Shown here: positions 25,453-36,585 of the stretch, piece after piece
Position numbering within the stretch: the stretch's first letter is position 1
Layout of the letters: each line of letters opens with the position of its first letter
NCBI RefSeq assembly: GCF_040685555.1
Contig: NZ_JBFBIK010000018.1
Location: 21,275 to 85,274, forward strand
DNA length: 64,000 nucleotides
Direction: 5' to 3'
Origin: Sphaerisporangium sp040685555
GTDB taxonomy: Bacteria > Actinomycetota > Actinomycetes > Streptosporangiales > Streptosporangiaceae
Made by a program: the position numbers and the translations under genes
The notes under the pieces: model-generated
What the model saw: the letters and a program-made list of their open reading frames with translations, nothing else
What the model was told of the DNA's origin: nothing
The model's database searches: none

Positions 25453-25968
25453 GTGCCTGCTCCCCTGCGTGACCCCGCCAACCGGGTATCGCGCCGCGCG
25501 ATCACACTGTGGCTGCTGGAGGCGCTGATCGGTTTCCTCCTGCTCGTCGGAGGGGCCGCTCTGGTGGCTTCGTGGATCGACGGTTCCGGCTGGTCGTGGG
25601 TGCCCTCCTGGCTCTCCGGGAACATCTGGTGGCTGCCGGGGGTGATAGCCGTCGTGGAGCTTCCGTTCGTGGTCATCGAGCCGCTGTGGCGCTATGCCGT
25701 CCACCGGTGGGAGCTCTCGGGAGACGTCGTCTACGCGCGCTCGGGATGGTTCAGCCGGCAGTGGGTCTTCATCCCCGTCAGCCGCATCCAGACGGTCGAC
25801 AAGGAGCAGGGCTGGTTCGAGCGCCTTTTGGGCCTCGCCACGGTGGAGATCCGCACCGCCTCGTACGCCGGATCCTCCTCCATCAAGGGGCTGGACGTCG
25901 GCGTGGCCGCCCGTCTGGCCGAGGACCTCGCCCACCGGGCCCACGAGCTCAGGGACGACGCGACATGA
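25453..25968 (+). CDS. Bacterial PH-domain (bPH2, YdbS-like) membrane protein
   Basis: A 171-aa protein. Two transmembrane helices (WLLEALIGFLLLVGGAALVAS at about 23-43 and WLPGVIAVVELPFVVI at about 60-76) are followed by a bPH2 domain (ELSGDVVYARSGWFSRQWVF, VSRIQTVDKEQGWFERLLGLATV, then EIRTASYAG). It works in the membrane with a partner of the same family; the molecular function is unknown. Start GTG 25453. It overlaps the next gene by 4 bp (ATGA), and small plus large PH-domain proteins commonly occur as such pairs (YdbS-YdbT). Confidence 0.9.
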   Translation: MPAPLRDPANRVSRRAITLWLLEALIGFLLLVGGAALVASWIDGSGWSWVPSWLSGNIWWLPGVIAVVELPFVVIEPLWRYAVHRWELSGDVVYARSGWFSRQWVFIPVSRIQTVDKEQGWFERLLGLATVEIRTASYAGSSSIKGLDVGVAARLAEDLAHRAHELRDDAT

Positions 25969-27521
25969 CCGAGGACTCCGGCGCCCCCGCAGAGCCGGGG
26001 GCAGGGCCGCCCGGCGTGTGGGGGAGCGGGGCGGTGGCGGTCGCGCCGTCACGGCTCAGCCCGCTCGTGCTGCTGATCGACCCGGTGCGCATGCTGCCCT
26101 CGCTGCTCCTGCCCCTGGTGGGTGTGCTGTTCGTGGGAGGCTTCTCGCCGTCGTCGTTCTTCTGGGCGATGCTGGCGATCGTCGGCTCGGTGGGGTACGC
26201 CGCCGTGCGCTGGGCCACGTTCACCTTCCAGATCGTGGGTGACCGGCTGGAGCTCACCCGATCGCTGGTCAGCCGTTCGGTCAGGACCATCCCCCTCGAA
26301 CGCATCAGGGGCGTGGACGTCACGACGCCGCCCCTCCACCGGCTGTTCAACCTGGCCGTCATCCGCATCGACACCGGAGCGAGCGGCGGCGCCAAGCAGG
26401 AAGGCGAGCTCGACGGCGTTCCGCTCCCCGAGGCCGAGCGGTTGCGCCACATCCTCCTGCGCCGCAGCCAGGACGCCCGTCACGAGGAGCACGCCGAGAC
26501 GGCGGGAGCCGGGTCCGCGTCCTCCGGCGCGCGTACGCCCACCTCCACCGCCGTGGACGAGCGGGTCTACGTACGGGTGCCCTGGTACTGGCTCCTGTAC
26601 GGGCCACTGTCCGGCGCGTTCCTGCTCACGCCGTTCGCCCTGCTGGGTGGTGCCATCGGCCTGGCGTTCCAGTGGGGCAGCGAGTTCGGCCTCAGCGAAC
26701 GGGTCGCCATCACCGTGGGCGAGTGGCTGTGGAACCGGCCGATCCTGCTCGTCCTGGCCGGGCTCCTGCTGGTGATGGCCATGCCGGTGGCGGGCGGCGT
26801 CATGTACGCCGTGTTCAACTGGAACTTCACGCTCCGGCGCCGCGGCTCCTCCCTCGTCGCCGAGCGCGGGCTGGTCACACGGCGCAGCGTGGCACTGGAG
26901 CACCGCAGGATCCGGGGCTACGAGATCGCCCAGGGTCTCCTGGAACGCCGGGCGCGGGTGGCGCGGTTGTGGGCGATCGTCACCGGCCTCGGCGACTCGC
27001 GTACGAGGGGACAGTTGCTGCCGGTCGTACCGCGAGACTTCGCCATGAAGGTGGCCGCCGAGGCGATCGGCCCGTTGGATGCAGGGCTACGGCCCCATCC
27101 TCCGCAGGCACGGCAGAGGCGGCTGTTCCGCGCCGTCGCCCCGGGGGTCGCCGTCGCCGTCGCGGCCGTCCTGCTCGGCTGGCCCTGGATCGGCGTGCTC
27201 GCGCTGGTCGTGGCCGCCCTCGGCGTTCCCCTCGGGCTCGACCGCTACCGCTCCCTCGGTCACGCCTACGACGGCGCGCGGCTGTCGGTACGGTCGGGCT
27301 CCCTGCCCCGGTCGCAGGCGGTGGTGGAGCGCCGGGCCGTGGTGGGCTGGACGGTCCGCCAGACCTGGTTCCAGCGGCGCTCGGGAGTGCTGACCGTGAT
27401 CGCCGGTGTGGGCGCGGGCAGCGGCGGCTACGCGGCGATCGACACGGGCGAGGACCAAGGCGTCCGCTTCGCCGCCGAAGTCACCCCCGAGTGGCTCGCC
27501 CCCTTCATCGCCGGCAGCTGA
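25965..27521 (+). CDS. Multi-PH-domain (YdbT-like) membrane protein
   Basis: A 518-aa partner of the preceding gene. It has three helix-pair plus bPH2 units. The first is at about 25-165 (LVLLIDPVRMLPSLLLPLVG, RTIPLERIRGVDVTTPPLHR), the second at about 200-375 (PLSGAFLLTPFALLGGAIGL, VALEHRRIRGYEIAQGLLER), and the third at about 385-518 (APGVAVAVAAVLLGWPWIGV, VERRAVVGWTVRQTWFQRRS). ATG 25965 overlaps the upstream stop by 4 bp. Role unknown; possibly membrane-stress or toxin-protection related. A short degraded copy of its 3' end appears again at about 27562-27597. Confidence 0.9.
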   Translation: MTEDSGAPAEPGAGPPGVWGSGAVAVAPSRLSPLVLLIDPVRMLPSLLLPLVGVLFVGGFSPSSFFWAMLAIVGSVGYAAVRWATFTFQIVGDRLELTRSLVSRSVRTIPLERIRGVDVTTPPLHRLFNLAVIRIDTGASGGAKQEGELDGVPLPEAERLRHILLRRSQDARHEEHAETAGAGSASSGARTPTSTAVDERVYVRVPWYWLLYGPLSGAFLLTPFALLGGAIGLAFQWGSEFGLSERVAITVGEWLWNRPILLVLAGLLLVMAMPVAGGVMYAVFNWNFTLRRRGSSLVAERGLVTRRSVALEHRRIRGYEIAQGLLERRARVARLWAIVTGLGDSRTRGQLLPVVPRDFAMKVAAEAIGPLDAGLRPHPPQARQRRLFRAVAPGVAVAVAAVLLGWPWIGVLALVVAALGVPLGLDRYRSLGHAYDGARLSVRSGSLPRSQAVVERRAVVGWTVRQTWFQRRSGVLTVIAGVGAGSGGYAAIDTGEDQGVRFAAEVTPEWLAPFIAGS

Positions 27522-27717
27522 CACAACCGTGCTGTGGAGCGGGGCCGTGCCGGAGTCGCCTTGGGTGGTTCGCGCCCTTCGTCACCGGTCATTGACACGG
27601 CACGCGCTATGGATTGAGGCCGTTCCCCAGGGACGCACCGTTGCTCGTCGGTTGAGGCGGTGCTGGTGGGCGATCGCCTTGATACGGCCGTAACGGGGTC
27701 CTTGTTCGTCGGACGGG

Positions 27718-27771
27718 TCCGCCCGCGTGATCATCCGTCCAGGGACGGCTGTGGATGATCTCGCGGGCGGA
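27718..27771. terminator. Long bidirectional hairpin between convergent genes
   Basis: TCCGCCCGCG-T-GATCATCC pairs with GGATGATC-T-CGCGGGCGGA, about 18 bp with one T-T mismatch, and an inner CCGTCC/GGACGG stem continues it. It lies between the PH-domain gene (+) and sepH (-), the expected place for a shared terminator. No other gene-like feature is seen in 27522-27843. Confidence 0.75.
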
Positions 27772-27843
27772 TGATGATCCGGTTCGGACCTGGCCGCAAC
27801 GCCCCTCGGTGGGCGGCCAGGGCGGGCGGCGCCGCAGGGTCCG

Positions 27844-30292
<2,449 letters not shown>

Positions 30293-30822
30293 GCGAGTCC
30301 CTTCGTCGTCGTGCTCAATCTTCCCCCGGACCCTTGAGTCTCTCGCGTGAGCCGGTTACCTGCCAGCACCGTACCCGGCATGTCCGAACATCGCCTTCCT
30401 CAGAGGCACGGGAAGCGATGAGAGGCGGTTATATATGTCGCTTTCACCCTATCTATCGGCTGGTCGATATGCAGCAAACGGGTTAGGCGTCCTGCACGGA
30501 TTCTCGCGAATCGCGCCCGCCGCCGCCTTCGACTTCCGCCAAGAGGCATGAGAAAGGCCCGGACCTGCGACGTCGCGACGGCCTCCCCGCCAAGCCCGGG
30601 GAGGCGGCCGGCGTCCGGAAAATGATCTCCGTCGCGGTACGGCCGCGCCGCTGAACGCCCGCGACCGGTGGAAACCGTAAAAGATGTTCATACCCCCACA
30701 TCCCGGATAGAAGTGAGGCGGCAGCGTCCCGTTCCTCCTGCCAGGTGGCGGCACAGGGGATGGCGGGACGCCCCAGAACGTGCCGGACCACCGCCACCGC
30801 ACAGAGGGGACTGATCTCAGGG
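30293..30822. other. Intergenic region between divergent sepH and a membrane-protein gene
   Basis: About 530 bp. I see one strong hairpin, GCCTCCCCG-CCAAGC-CCGGGGAGGC (about 30581-30605), which could end a short leader transcript. An A/T-richer stretch at 30425-30480 is a plausible promoter zone. Short open frames on the minus strand (30449-30965) look like shadows. No RNA family is recognised. Confidence 0.5.
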
Positions 30823-31644
30823 ATGGGCGGCAAGGAAGGCTTGGACCTCAGCGCTCCGCAGATCGCGGGCAGCGCCCTCGCGGCGGCCACGGCGGCCGTC
30901 GCGGCGTCGTTCTTAGGAGTCACCGGCACGATCATCGGCGCTGCCGTGGCCAGCGCGGCGACCACGGTCGGGAACGCCGTCTACACGCACTACCTCAAGC
31001 GCACCCGCGACCGCCTCAAGGAGGCGCACGGGCTGATCACCGGGCAGCAGGAGAAGCAGGCGCTGGAGGAGGAGGCGGAGGAGGCGGCCCTCGCCCGCCC
31101 GGGGGAGGACGGGCTGGCCACGGCGGTCCACGCGACGGTCCGCGACCACGGCCCCTCGGAGCTGCCGCCCCCCGCCGGCGAGACGGCTCCGCGGGACGCC
31201 GCCGCGGCGCAGGCGCCACCGCTGAGGCGAGAGGGCATGCCGGGCCCGCTCTGGGTCACGCTGGTCGTCGCGACGGTCGCCACCTTCGCGCTGGCCATGG
31301 GCGGGATCCTGGCGTTCGAGCTGCTCAGCGGCAAGCCCCTGGCCGCCACCGTCCACGGGCAGGGCGGGTCGGGGACGAGCTGGGGCGGGCAGGTGGACGA
31401 GCCGCGACCGCCCGTTCCCACCCCCTCGACCTCGGCGGGAGTCTCCGGATCCAGCCCCTCCCCGAAGGCGGGCGCGAGCGCGTCCCGGGAGGCCGGGCCC
31501 ACCACGGCGGAGACCGGGCAGCCCTCCACCCCGTCGTCCCCGGCGTCGCCCGAGGGAAGCGCGCCGCCGGCCCAGGACTCCGGTACGGAGGACCAGGGGG
31601 ACGGGCAGGGCGCCACCGGTCAGCCCAGCACCACGTCCAGGTAG
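30823..31644 (+). CDS. Membrane protein with Gly/Ala-rich N-terminal hairpin and Ser/Pro tail
   Basis: A 273-aa protein of unknown function. Residues about 12-50 form a hydrophobic Ala/Gly-rich segment (QIAGSALAAATAAVAASFLG, TIIGAAVASAATTVG), then a basic helix (YLKRTRDRLKEAH), an acidic stretch, a single TM helix at about 145-170 (PLWVTLVVATVATFALAMGG), and a Ser/Pro/Thr-rich, probably outward-facing tail of about 85 residues. It resembles widely found uncharacterised actinomycete proteins. Start ATG 30823; the frame opens at 30745, but the extra residues are atypical. It converges on the next gene with a 25-bp overlap. Confidence 0.75.
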   Translation: MGGKEGLDLSAPQIAGSALAAATAAVAASFLGVTGTIIGAAVASAATTVGNAVYTHYLKRTRDRLKEAHGLITGQQEKQALEEEAEEAALARPGEDGLATAVHATVRDHGPSELPPPAGETAPRDAAAAQAPPLRREGMPGPLWVTLVVATVATFALAMGGILAFELLSGKPLAATVHGQGGSGTSWGGQVDEPRPPVPTPSTSAGVSGSSPSPKAGASASREAGPTTAETGQPSTPSSPASPEGSAPPAQDSGTEDQGDGQGATGQPSTTSR

Positions 31645-32900
31645 TCGTTGGAGAACAGGCGGTGGGGGTCCAGCTCGTCGCGCAGCGCCACGAAGTCGTC
31701 GAACCTCGGGTAGACGGCCGACAGGTAGGCCGCGTCGCGGGTGTGCAGCTTTCCCCAGTGCGGCCGTCCCGAGAGGCGGGTCATGATCTCCTCGACCCCC
31801 TCGAAGTAGGCCGGGTTGGGGGTGGGGCGGTAGATGTGGCAGGCGATGTACGCGGAGTCCCTGCCGTAGGCGGTGGACAGCCACGCGTCGCTGGGCGGGG
31901 TGACCCGCACCTCGATCGGGAAGGTGATCCGCCAGTCCCTCAGTTCGAGCAGGTCGCGCGTCTCGCGCAGCGCCTGGCCCAGGTGCTCGCGCGGGATGGC
32001 GTACTCCATCTCCAGGAACCGCACGTTCCGCACGCTGGTGAAGACCTTGTACGCCTTGTCGGTGTAGGCGGAGGAGGTGAGCGCGCTCGCGGAGATCCCG
32101 TTCAGCGTGGGGATGGCCCCGGGGAACCGCCGCCCGACCCCGCACAGGGCGCCGAAGAGGGTGTTCTCCAGGAAGACGTTGTCGAGCCAGTGCCTGAAGG
32201 CGCCCGGCGGCGCCGCCGGGCCCGCCGACCGGTTGTTGCGCTTGGTCAGGCAGGTGTCGGTGTGGGGCAGCCAGAAGAAGTCCAGGTGCTCGTTCTCGCC
32301 GGTGATCTCGTCCAGGGAGGACAGGATCTCGCTGAGCGTCATCGGTCGCCTGACATTGCGCAGCAGGAACGCCGGCTCGACCCTGAAGGTCACTGCCGTG
32401 AGGATCCCGAGCGCGCCGAGGCCGACCCGGGCGGCGTCGAACAGGTCGCCTTCCGACACGGTGGCGACCGATCCGTCGGCGAGGACCATCTCCAGCTCGG
32501 CGACCTGGTCGGCGAGCCCGCCGATCTCCCGGCCGGTGCCGTGGGTGCCGGTCTGGATCGCGCCCGCCACGGTCTGGTCGGTGATGTCGCCCATGTTGGC
32601 GAGCGCCAGCCCGCGCCGGTCCAGCTCCTCGTTGAGCACGCGCAGCGGCGTGCCCGCCGCGACCCGCACCCGGTCCTCGCCGGCCTCCTGGACGCCGGTC
32701 AGCGCCTCCGGCCGCAGCAGGATGCCGTCGGTGAGGGCCACCCCGGTGAAGGAGTGCCCGGTGCCCGCCATGCGCACCCGCATCCCGCCTGCGGCGGCGT
32801 CGCGTACGGCTCGCGCCACCTCATCGGCTGAGGCGGGGGCGCGTACCTCGGCGGGCGTGATGGACTGGTTGCCCGCCCAGTTCCGGAAGACGGCGTTCAT
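31620..32900 (-). CDS. FAD-dependent D-arabinono-1,4-lactone oxidase-type enzyme
   Basis: A 426-aa VAO-family oxidase. The N-terminal FAD domain carries GTGHSFTGVALTDGILLRPE at about residue 46, whose His is the usual covalent flavin attachment point, and GGLADQVAELEMVLADGS at about 125. The C-terminal ALO domain has RPHWGKLH at about 380, the conserved HWGK motif. Such enzymes oxidise sugar lactones or alditols (Streptomyces AldO is the nearest characterised type I know). Cytoplasmic; no signal peptide. Start ATG 32900. Its 3' end overlaps the convergent membrane-protein gene by 25 bp. Confidence 0.92.
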   Translation of the reverse strand: MNAVFRNWAGNQSITPAEVRAPASADEVARAVRDAAAGGMRVRMAGTGHSFTGVALTDGILLRPEALTGVQEAGEDRVRVAAGTPLRVLNEELDRRGLALANMGDITDQTVAGAIQTGTHGTGREIGGLADQVAELEMVLADGSVATVSEGDLFDAARVGLGALGILTAVTFRVEPAFLLRNVRRPMTLSEILSSLDEITGENEHLDFFWLPHTDTCLTKRNNRSAGPAAPPGAFRHWLDNVFLENTLFGALCGVGRRFPGAIPTLNGISASALTSSAYTDKAYKVFTSVRNVRFLEMEYAIPREHLGQALRETRDLLELRDWRITFPIEVRVTPPSDAWLSTAYGRDSAYIACHIYRPTPNPAYFEGVEEIMTRLSGRPHWGKLHTRDAAYLSAVYPRFDDFVALRDELDPHRLFSNDYLDVVLG

Positions 32901-32968
32901 GGTGGAGCACGATAATCACGAACCACGCGTCTGACCAGAGACATGAACAAAGCTCATGTAATGCGGGT

Positions 32969-34183
32969 TCACGCCGCCGTGGATCGGGCCTCCGCCGAGC
33001 CGATCTCGGGAGTACGGAGCAGGGTGTTGCCGCTGACGCCGATCCCCACGGCCAGCAGCGCCGCCACGAACGAGAAGGCGTAGGAGTTGGACGCGCCGAA
33101 CGAGTCGGTCAGCCGCCCGCCTGCCCAGGCGCCGATCGCCACGCCGAATCCCACCGCGGTGGAGATCCAGGACATCCCCTCGGTGAGCAGGTGGCTGGGA
33201 ACCAGCCGCTCGATGAGCGCGTAGCCCGTGATGATCGTGGGCGAGATGGCCAGTCCGGCGAAGAAGAGGGCGATGGCCATGATCCTCGTGTCGCCGATGA
33301 TCAGGATGGGGGTCAGCCCGACGGCGAACACCCCGAGGCCCCGGACGAACCGGTGGCGCAGCGAGATCCGCCACTGGCGGAAGCCGTACCACAGCCCGGA
33401 CACCATGCTCCCGCCGGCGAAGGAGCCGAGCAGCAGCCCCGAGGCGGCCTTGGTCCCGTTGTCCTCCGCGAACGCCACCGTGATCAGGTCGACCGAGCCG
33501 AACACCGCGCCCATCGCCAGGAACACGCACGACAGCAGCGCGACGCCCGGGATCGTGATGGGGCTGCCCGACTGCGACGCGCCCGGCCGCGCGGGCGGCT
33601 CGGTCCGCCGCTGGAGCGCGAAGGCGACGGTCCCGATGATCGTGCAGACCAGCGCGAGGATCAGCCCGGCGTAGAGGTTGACCAGGGTGGTGAGGCCGGT
33701 GACCAGCGCCGGTCCGGCGACGAAGATCAACTCGTCGGCAACGGACTCGAAGGAGAAGGCCGTGTGGAGCCGGGCCGACCCGCCCAGCATGTGCGACCAG
33801 CGGGCACGGACCATCGAGCCCAGCGAGGTGGCGGCCCCTCCGACCACCACTCCCGTGGCGAACAGCGTCCAGATGGGGGCCCCGTACTCCGCGCAGAGCA
33901 TCATCGTCACCAGCGCGGCGCCGTGCAGGACGACGAACGGGATGAGTACTCTTGACTGGCCCAACCTGTCCACGAGCCGTCCCGAGAGCGGGGCGGCTAC
34001 CGCGTAGGCGACGGCGACGGTCGCCGAGATCGCTCCGGCGGTCGCGTACGAGCCGGTGAGGGCCGAGATGAGAAGGACGATGCCGATCCCGAGCATCGAC
34101 ATCGGCATACGCCCGACGAAACCGGCGATGACGAAGCCTTTGGTGCCGGGCATGCTGAAGAGCCCTCGATACGGCCCGACCAC
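32969..34183 (-). CDS. MFS transporter
   Basis: A 404-aa major facilitator with 12 predicted helices (for example SMLGIGIVLLISALTGSY, FVVLHGAALVTMMLCAEYG, ALVCTIIGTVAFALQ, ALLSCVFLAMGAVFGSVDLI). The cytoplasmic loop after helix 2 contains SGRLVDRLGQSRVLI, a form of the MFS A motif. The sequence type resembles actinomycete MFS proteins with no known substrate. I start at GTG 34183, with AAAGGGG about 9 nt upstream; the frame stays open to 34285, but those residues are not family-like. It is divergent from the lytic transglycosylase gene. Confidence 0.88.
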   Translation of the reverse strand: MVGPYRGLFSMPGTKGFVIAGFVGRMPMSMLGIGIVLLISALTGSYATAGAISATVAVAYAVAAPLSGRLVDRLGQSRVLIPFVVLHGAALVTMMLCAEYGAPIWTLFATGVVVGGAATSLGSMVRARWSHMLGGSARLHTAFSFESVADELIFVAGPALVTGLTTLVNLYAGLILALVCTIIGTVAFALQRRTEPPARPGASQSGSPITIPGVALLSCVFLAMGAVFGSVDLITVAFAEDNGTKAASGLLLGSFAGGSMVSGLWYGFRQWRISLRHRFVRGLGVFAVGLTPILIIGDTRIMAIALFFAGLAISPTIITGYALIERLVPSHLLTEGMSWISTAVGFGVAIGAWAGGRLTDSFGASNSYAFSFVAALLAVGIGVSGNTLLRTPEIGSAEARSTAA

Positions 34184-34308
34184 GATCTCGCCCCTTTCGC
34201 GCACCCCCGGTGCGCGTCGAACTAGCTCTTTGTACCCTTGCGCACCATTCGCGGACGCGGCAAGTGATTTTTGGGCAACGTACACGAAACAGGATTCGTG
34301 GGTTTAAC

Positions 34309-35553
34309 GTGGGTCAAGTGTCCCATCGTCCCCGGCGCGTGCCGCCGCGCGCCGTCTTGGCGGGGCTCGCCCTCATCACCGCACTCGGAGTGCTGGCCGG
34401 CAGCGCGTTCCTGATCCTCCACGACGCGGCCGGCGACCCGTACGGCGCGGAGGGCACACCCGCGGCGGACGTCCGCGACCTCACCGCCCCGGTGTCCCCG
34501 TTCCCGGTCCTGGCCTCGGCGCCGTCCCCCTCCCCGTCCCAGGCGCTTTCCCCGCAGGCGAGCGCTCCCACGGGCCCCACGCCGCCCCGGCTGATCGCCG
34601 TCGCGCGCGAGAAGGTCAGCGAGACGGCGCTGCGCGAGATCGCCGCCCTGCGGGGCGTGACGAACATGGCCGTGGCCGACGGTGGAGCGGTCCGCTTCTC
34701 GGCCGCGACGCTCAACCTCCTCGCCGTCGACCCGGCGGAGTACCGCCCGTGGGCGCCCACGGCCGTCGCCGGCCAGCCCGAGGTGTGGGACGCGCTGGAG
34801 CGCGGCGAGTTCATCGCCGAGTCCAGGACCGCCGGGCGGTACATGCTGAAGCTCGGCGGCGAGTACGAGGCGGGCGGCGGCTCCCGGCTCAGGGTCGCCG
34901 CGTCCGCGCCGTTCGGCCTGCCGGGCGTCGACGGGCTGGTCACCAAGGAGGTCGGCCGCGGCCTCGGCCTGGTCCCAGGCGTGGCCATCCTCGTCCACAC
35001 CCCCGCGAGCAAGGCGGCCTCCGTGGGCTCCCGGATCAAGCGGCTGCTGGGCTCGGGCGCGCAGGTCGTGGTGATCGGCGCGCGCCGCGCGGTGACCGCG
35101 CCCACGCCGGTCGCCCGGCCGAGCACCACCCTGCCGCCGGTGGCCGGGCGCCCGGGCACGGCCCTCGTCGGACGGCCCGGCAGCTATCTCGACCTCTACA
35201 AGCTCTCCTCCGGCGTCTGCCCCGGCCTGTCATGGACCGTGCTCGCTGCGATCGGGCAGGTCGAGAGCGGCCACGGGCGCAACAACGGCCCCTCGTCGGC
35301 GGGCGCGCTCGGCCCGATGCAGTTCATGCCGGCCACCTGGAAGGCGTACGGGGTCGACGGCGACGGGGACGGCAAGGCGGACATCTGGAGCCCGTACGAC
35401 GCGGTGCCGTCCGCCGCGCGCTACCTGTGCGCCAACGGCGGCGGCCTCGGCGGCACGAAGCTCCGCTCGGCGGTCTTCCGCTACAACCACTCGTGGGACT
35501 ACGTGGACAAGGTGCTCGGCATCGCCGGCTCCTACGCCCGCGCCTACGCCTGA
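34309..35553 (+). CDS. Secreted lytic transglycosylase-like protein
   Basis: A 414-aa exported protein. A TM/signal segment is at about 15-40 (VLAGLALITALGVLAGSAFL), then a Pro/Ser-rich linker, a ~190-residue middle domain (LIAVAREKVSETALREIAAL, then WDALERGEFIAESRT) that I do not recognise, and a C-terminal SLT/lysozyme-like domain at about 285-414. In that domain the catalytic Glu is in AIGQVESGHGRN, followed by GALGPMQFMPATWKAYG and YDAVPSAARYLC. It cleaves peptidoglycan glycan strands outside the membrane. Start GTG 34309 is weakly supported; GTG 34318 is an alternative. It overlaps the convergent ferrochelatase gene by 10 bp. Confidence 0.88.
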   Translation: MGQVSHRPRRVPPRAVLAGLALITALGVLAGSAFLILHDAAGDPYGAEGTPAADVRDLTAPVSPFPVLASAPSPSPSQALSPQASAPTGPTPPRLIAVAREKVSETALREIAALRGVTNMAVADGGAVRFSAATLNLLAVDPAEYRPWAPTAVAGQPEVWDALERGEFIAESRTAGRYMLKLGGEYEAGGGSRLRVAASAPFGLPGVDGLVTKEVGRGLGLVPGVAILVHTPASKAASVGSRIKRLLGSGAQVVVIGARRAVTAPTPVARPSTTLPPVAGRPGTALVGRPGSYLDLYKLSSGVCPGLSWTVLAAIGQVESGHGRNNGPSSAGALGPMQFMPATWKAYGVDGDGDGKADIWSPYDAVPSAARYLCANGGGLGGTKLRSAVFRYNHSWDYVDKVLGIAGSYARAYA

Positions 35554-36512
35554 GGGCGCCGCCGGGGCGCCGGGCAGCAGGTGGCGGAGGCGCAGGGCAG
35601 CAGCGGCTCGGGCTCGTCGAGCAGCTCGCGGACCATGGACACGAACCGCGGATGGGTGCCCGCGGTGGCGGCCCGGGTGAGGTGCATGCCCAGCTCGCGG
35701 GCGACGCCCGCCGCCTCGGTGTCGAGGTCGTAGACGACCTCCATGTGGTCGGAGACGAACCCGATGGGCACCAGCACCACCGCCTGGGTGCCGGCCGTGT
35801 GCAGCGCCGCCAGATGGTCGCACACGTCGGGCTCCAGCCACGGGACCCGCGGCGGCCCGCTGCGGCTCTGCCACACGAGGTCCCACGGCCGCTCGCCCGC
35901 CACCAGCGAGGCGGCGGCGCGGAGCTGGGCCTCGTAGGCCCCGCCGGACGGCCCCGAGGACGCGGCCATGGACGTCGGGATGCTGTGGGCGGTGAACACC
36001 AGCCGGGCATCGTCGCGGTGCTCCTCGGGGAGCCGGTCGAGCGCCTCGCGGGTGTGGTCGGCCATGGCGGCGATGAAGCCGGGATGGTCGAAGTAGTGGC
36101 GCAGCCGCACGATCTCGGGCGCGCCGGGCACCTCCGCCTGCGCCTGGGCGATGTCGTCCAGATATTGCCTGCAGCTCGAATAGGAGCTGTAGGCCGCGGT
36201 GATGAACGCCGCCGCCCGCGTGACGCCGTCGGCGGCCATCTTCCGGAGCGTGTCGGCCAGGAAGGGATGCCAGTTGCGGTTGCCCCAGTAGATCGGGAGG
36301 TCGACCTCGGGCCGCAGGGCCGTGATCAGGTCGCGGCACTGCCCGTTGATCGGGCTCACCCCGCCGACGCCCTGGTAGTGGGCCTCGACCTCCAGAAGGC
36401 GCTCGTGGGGCACTCCTCTGCCCCGGACGACGTTCGAAAGGAACGGCATCACGTCTTCGGGCTTCTCGGGGCCGCCGAAGGAGACGACCAGCAACGCGTC
36501 GTAACGTGCCAT
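35544..36512 (-). CDS. cpfC: Coproporphyrin III ferrochelatase
   Basis: A 322-aa enzyme that inserts ferrous iron into coproporphyrin III in the coproporphyrin-dependent haem pathway of actinobacteria. Motifs: ALLVVSFGGPEKPEDVMPFL at the N-terminus, PIYWGNRNWHPF at about 82, the catalytic His in LVFTAHSIPTSM at about 170, and the second-site Glu in PIGFVSDHMEVVYDLD at about 255. The C-terminal Cys residues (LLPCASATCCP) fit the [2Fe-2S] cluster found in actinobacterial ferrochelatases. Start ATG 36512; an in-frame ATG at 36530 is possible. The open frame continues upstream to 37031 only as a shadow. Confidence 0.92.
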   Translation of the reverse strand: MARYDALLVVSFGGPEKPEDVMPFLSNVVRGRGVPHERLLEVEAHYQGVGGVSPINGQCRDLITALRPEVDLPIYWGNRNWHPFLADTLRKMAADGVTRAAAFITAAYSSYSSCRQYLDDIAQAQAEVPGAPEIVRLRHYFDHPGFIAAMADHTREALDRLPEEHRDDARLVFTAHSIPTSMAASSGPSGGAYEAQLRAAASLVAGERPWDLVWQSRSGPPRVPWLEPDVCDHLAALHTAGTQAVVLVPIGFVSDHMEVVYDLDTEAAGVARELGMHLTRAATAGTHPRFVSMVRELLDEPEPLLPCASATCCPAPRRRPQA

Positions 36513-36585
36513 GCCACCATCCAACCCCATCTCCGGGACGACGAGGTCTAGGGGCGGGGGAGCGGGTGGGGGTAGGTTCGGAGAA

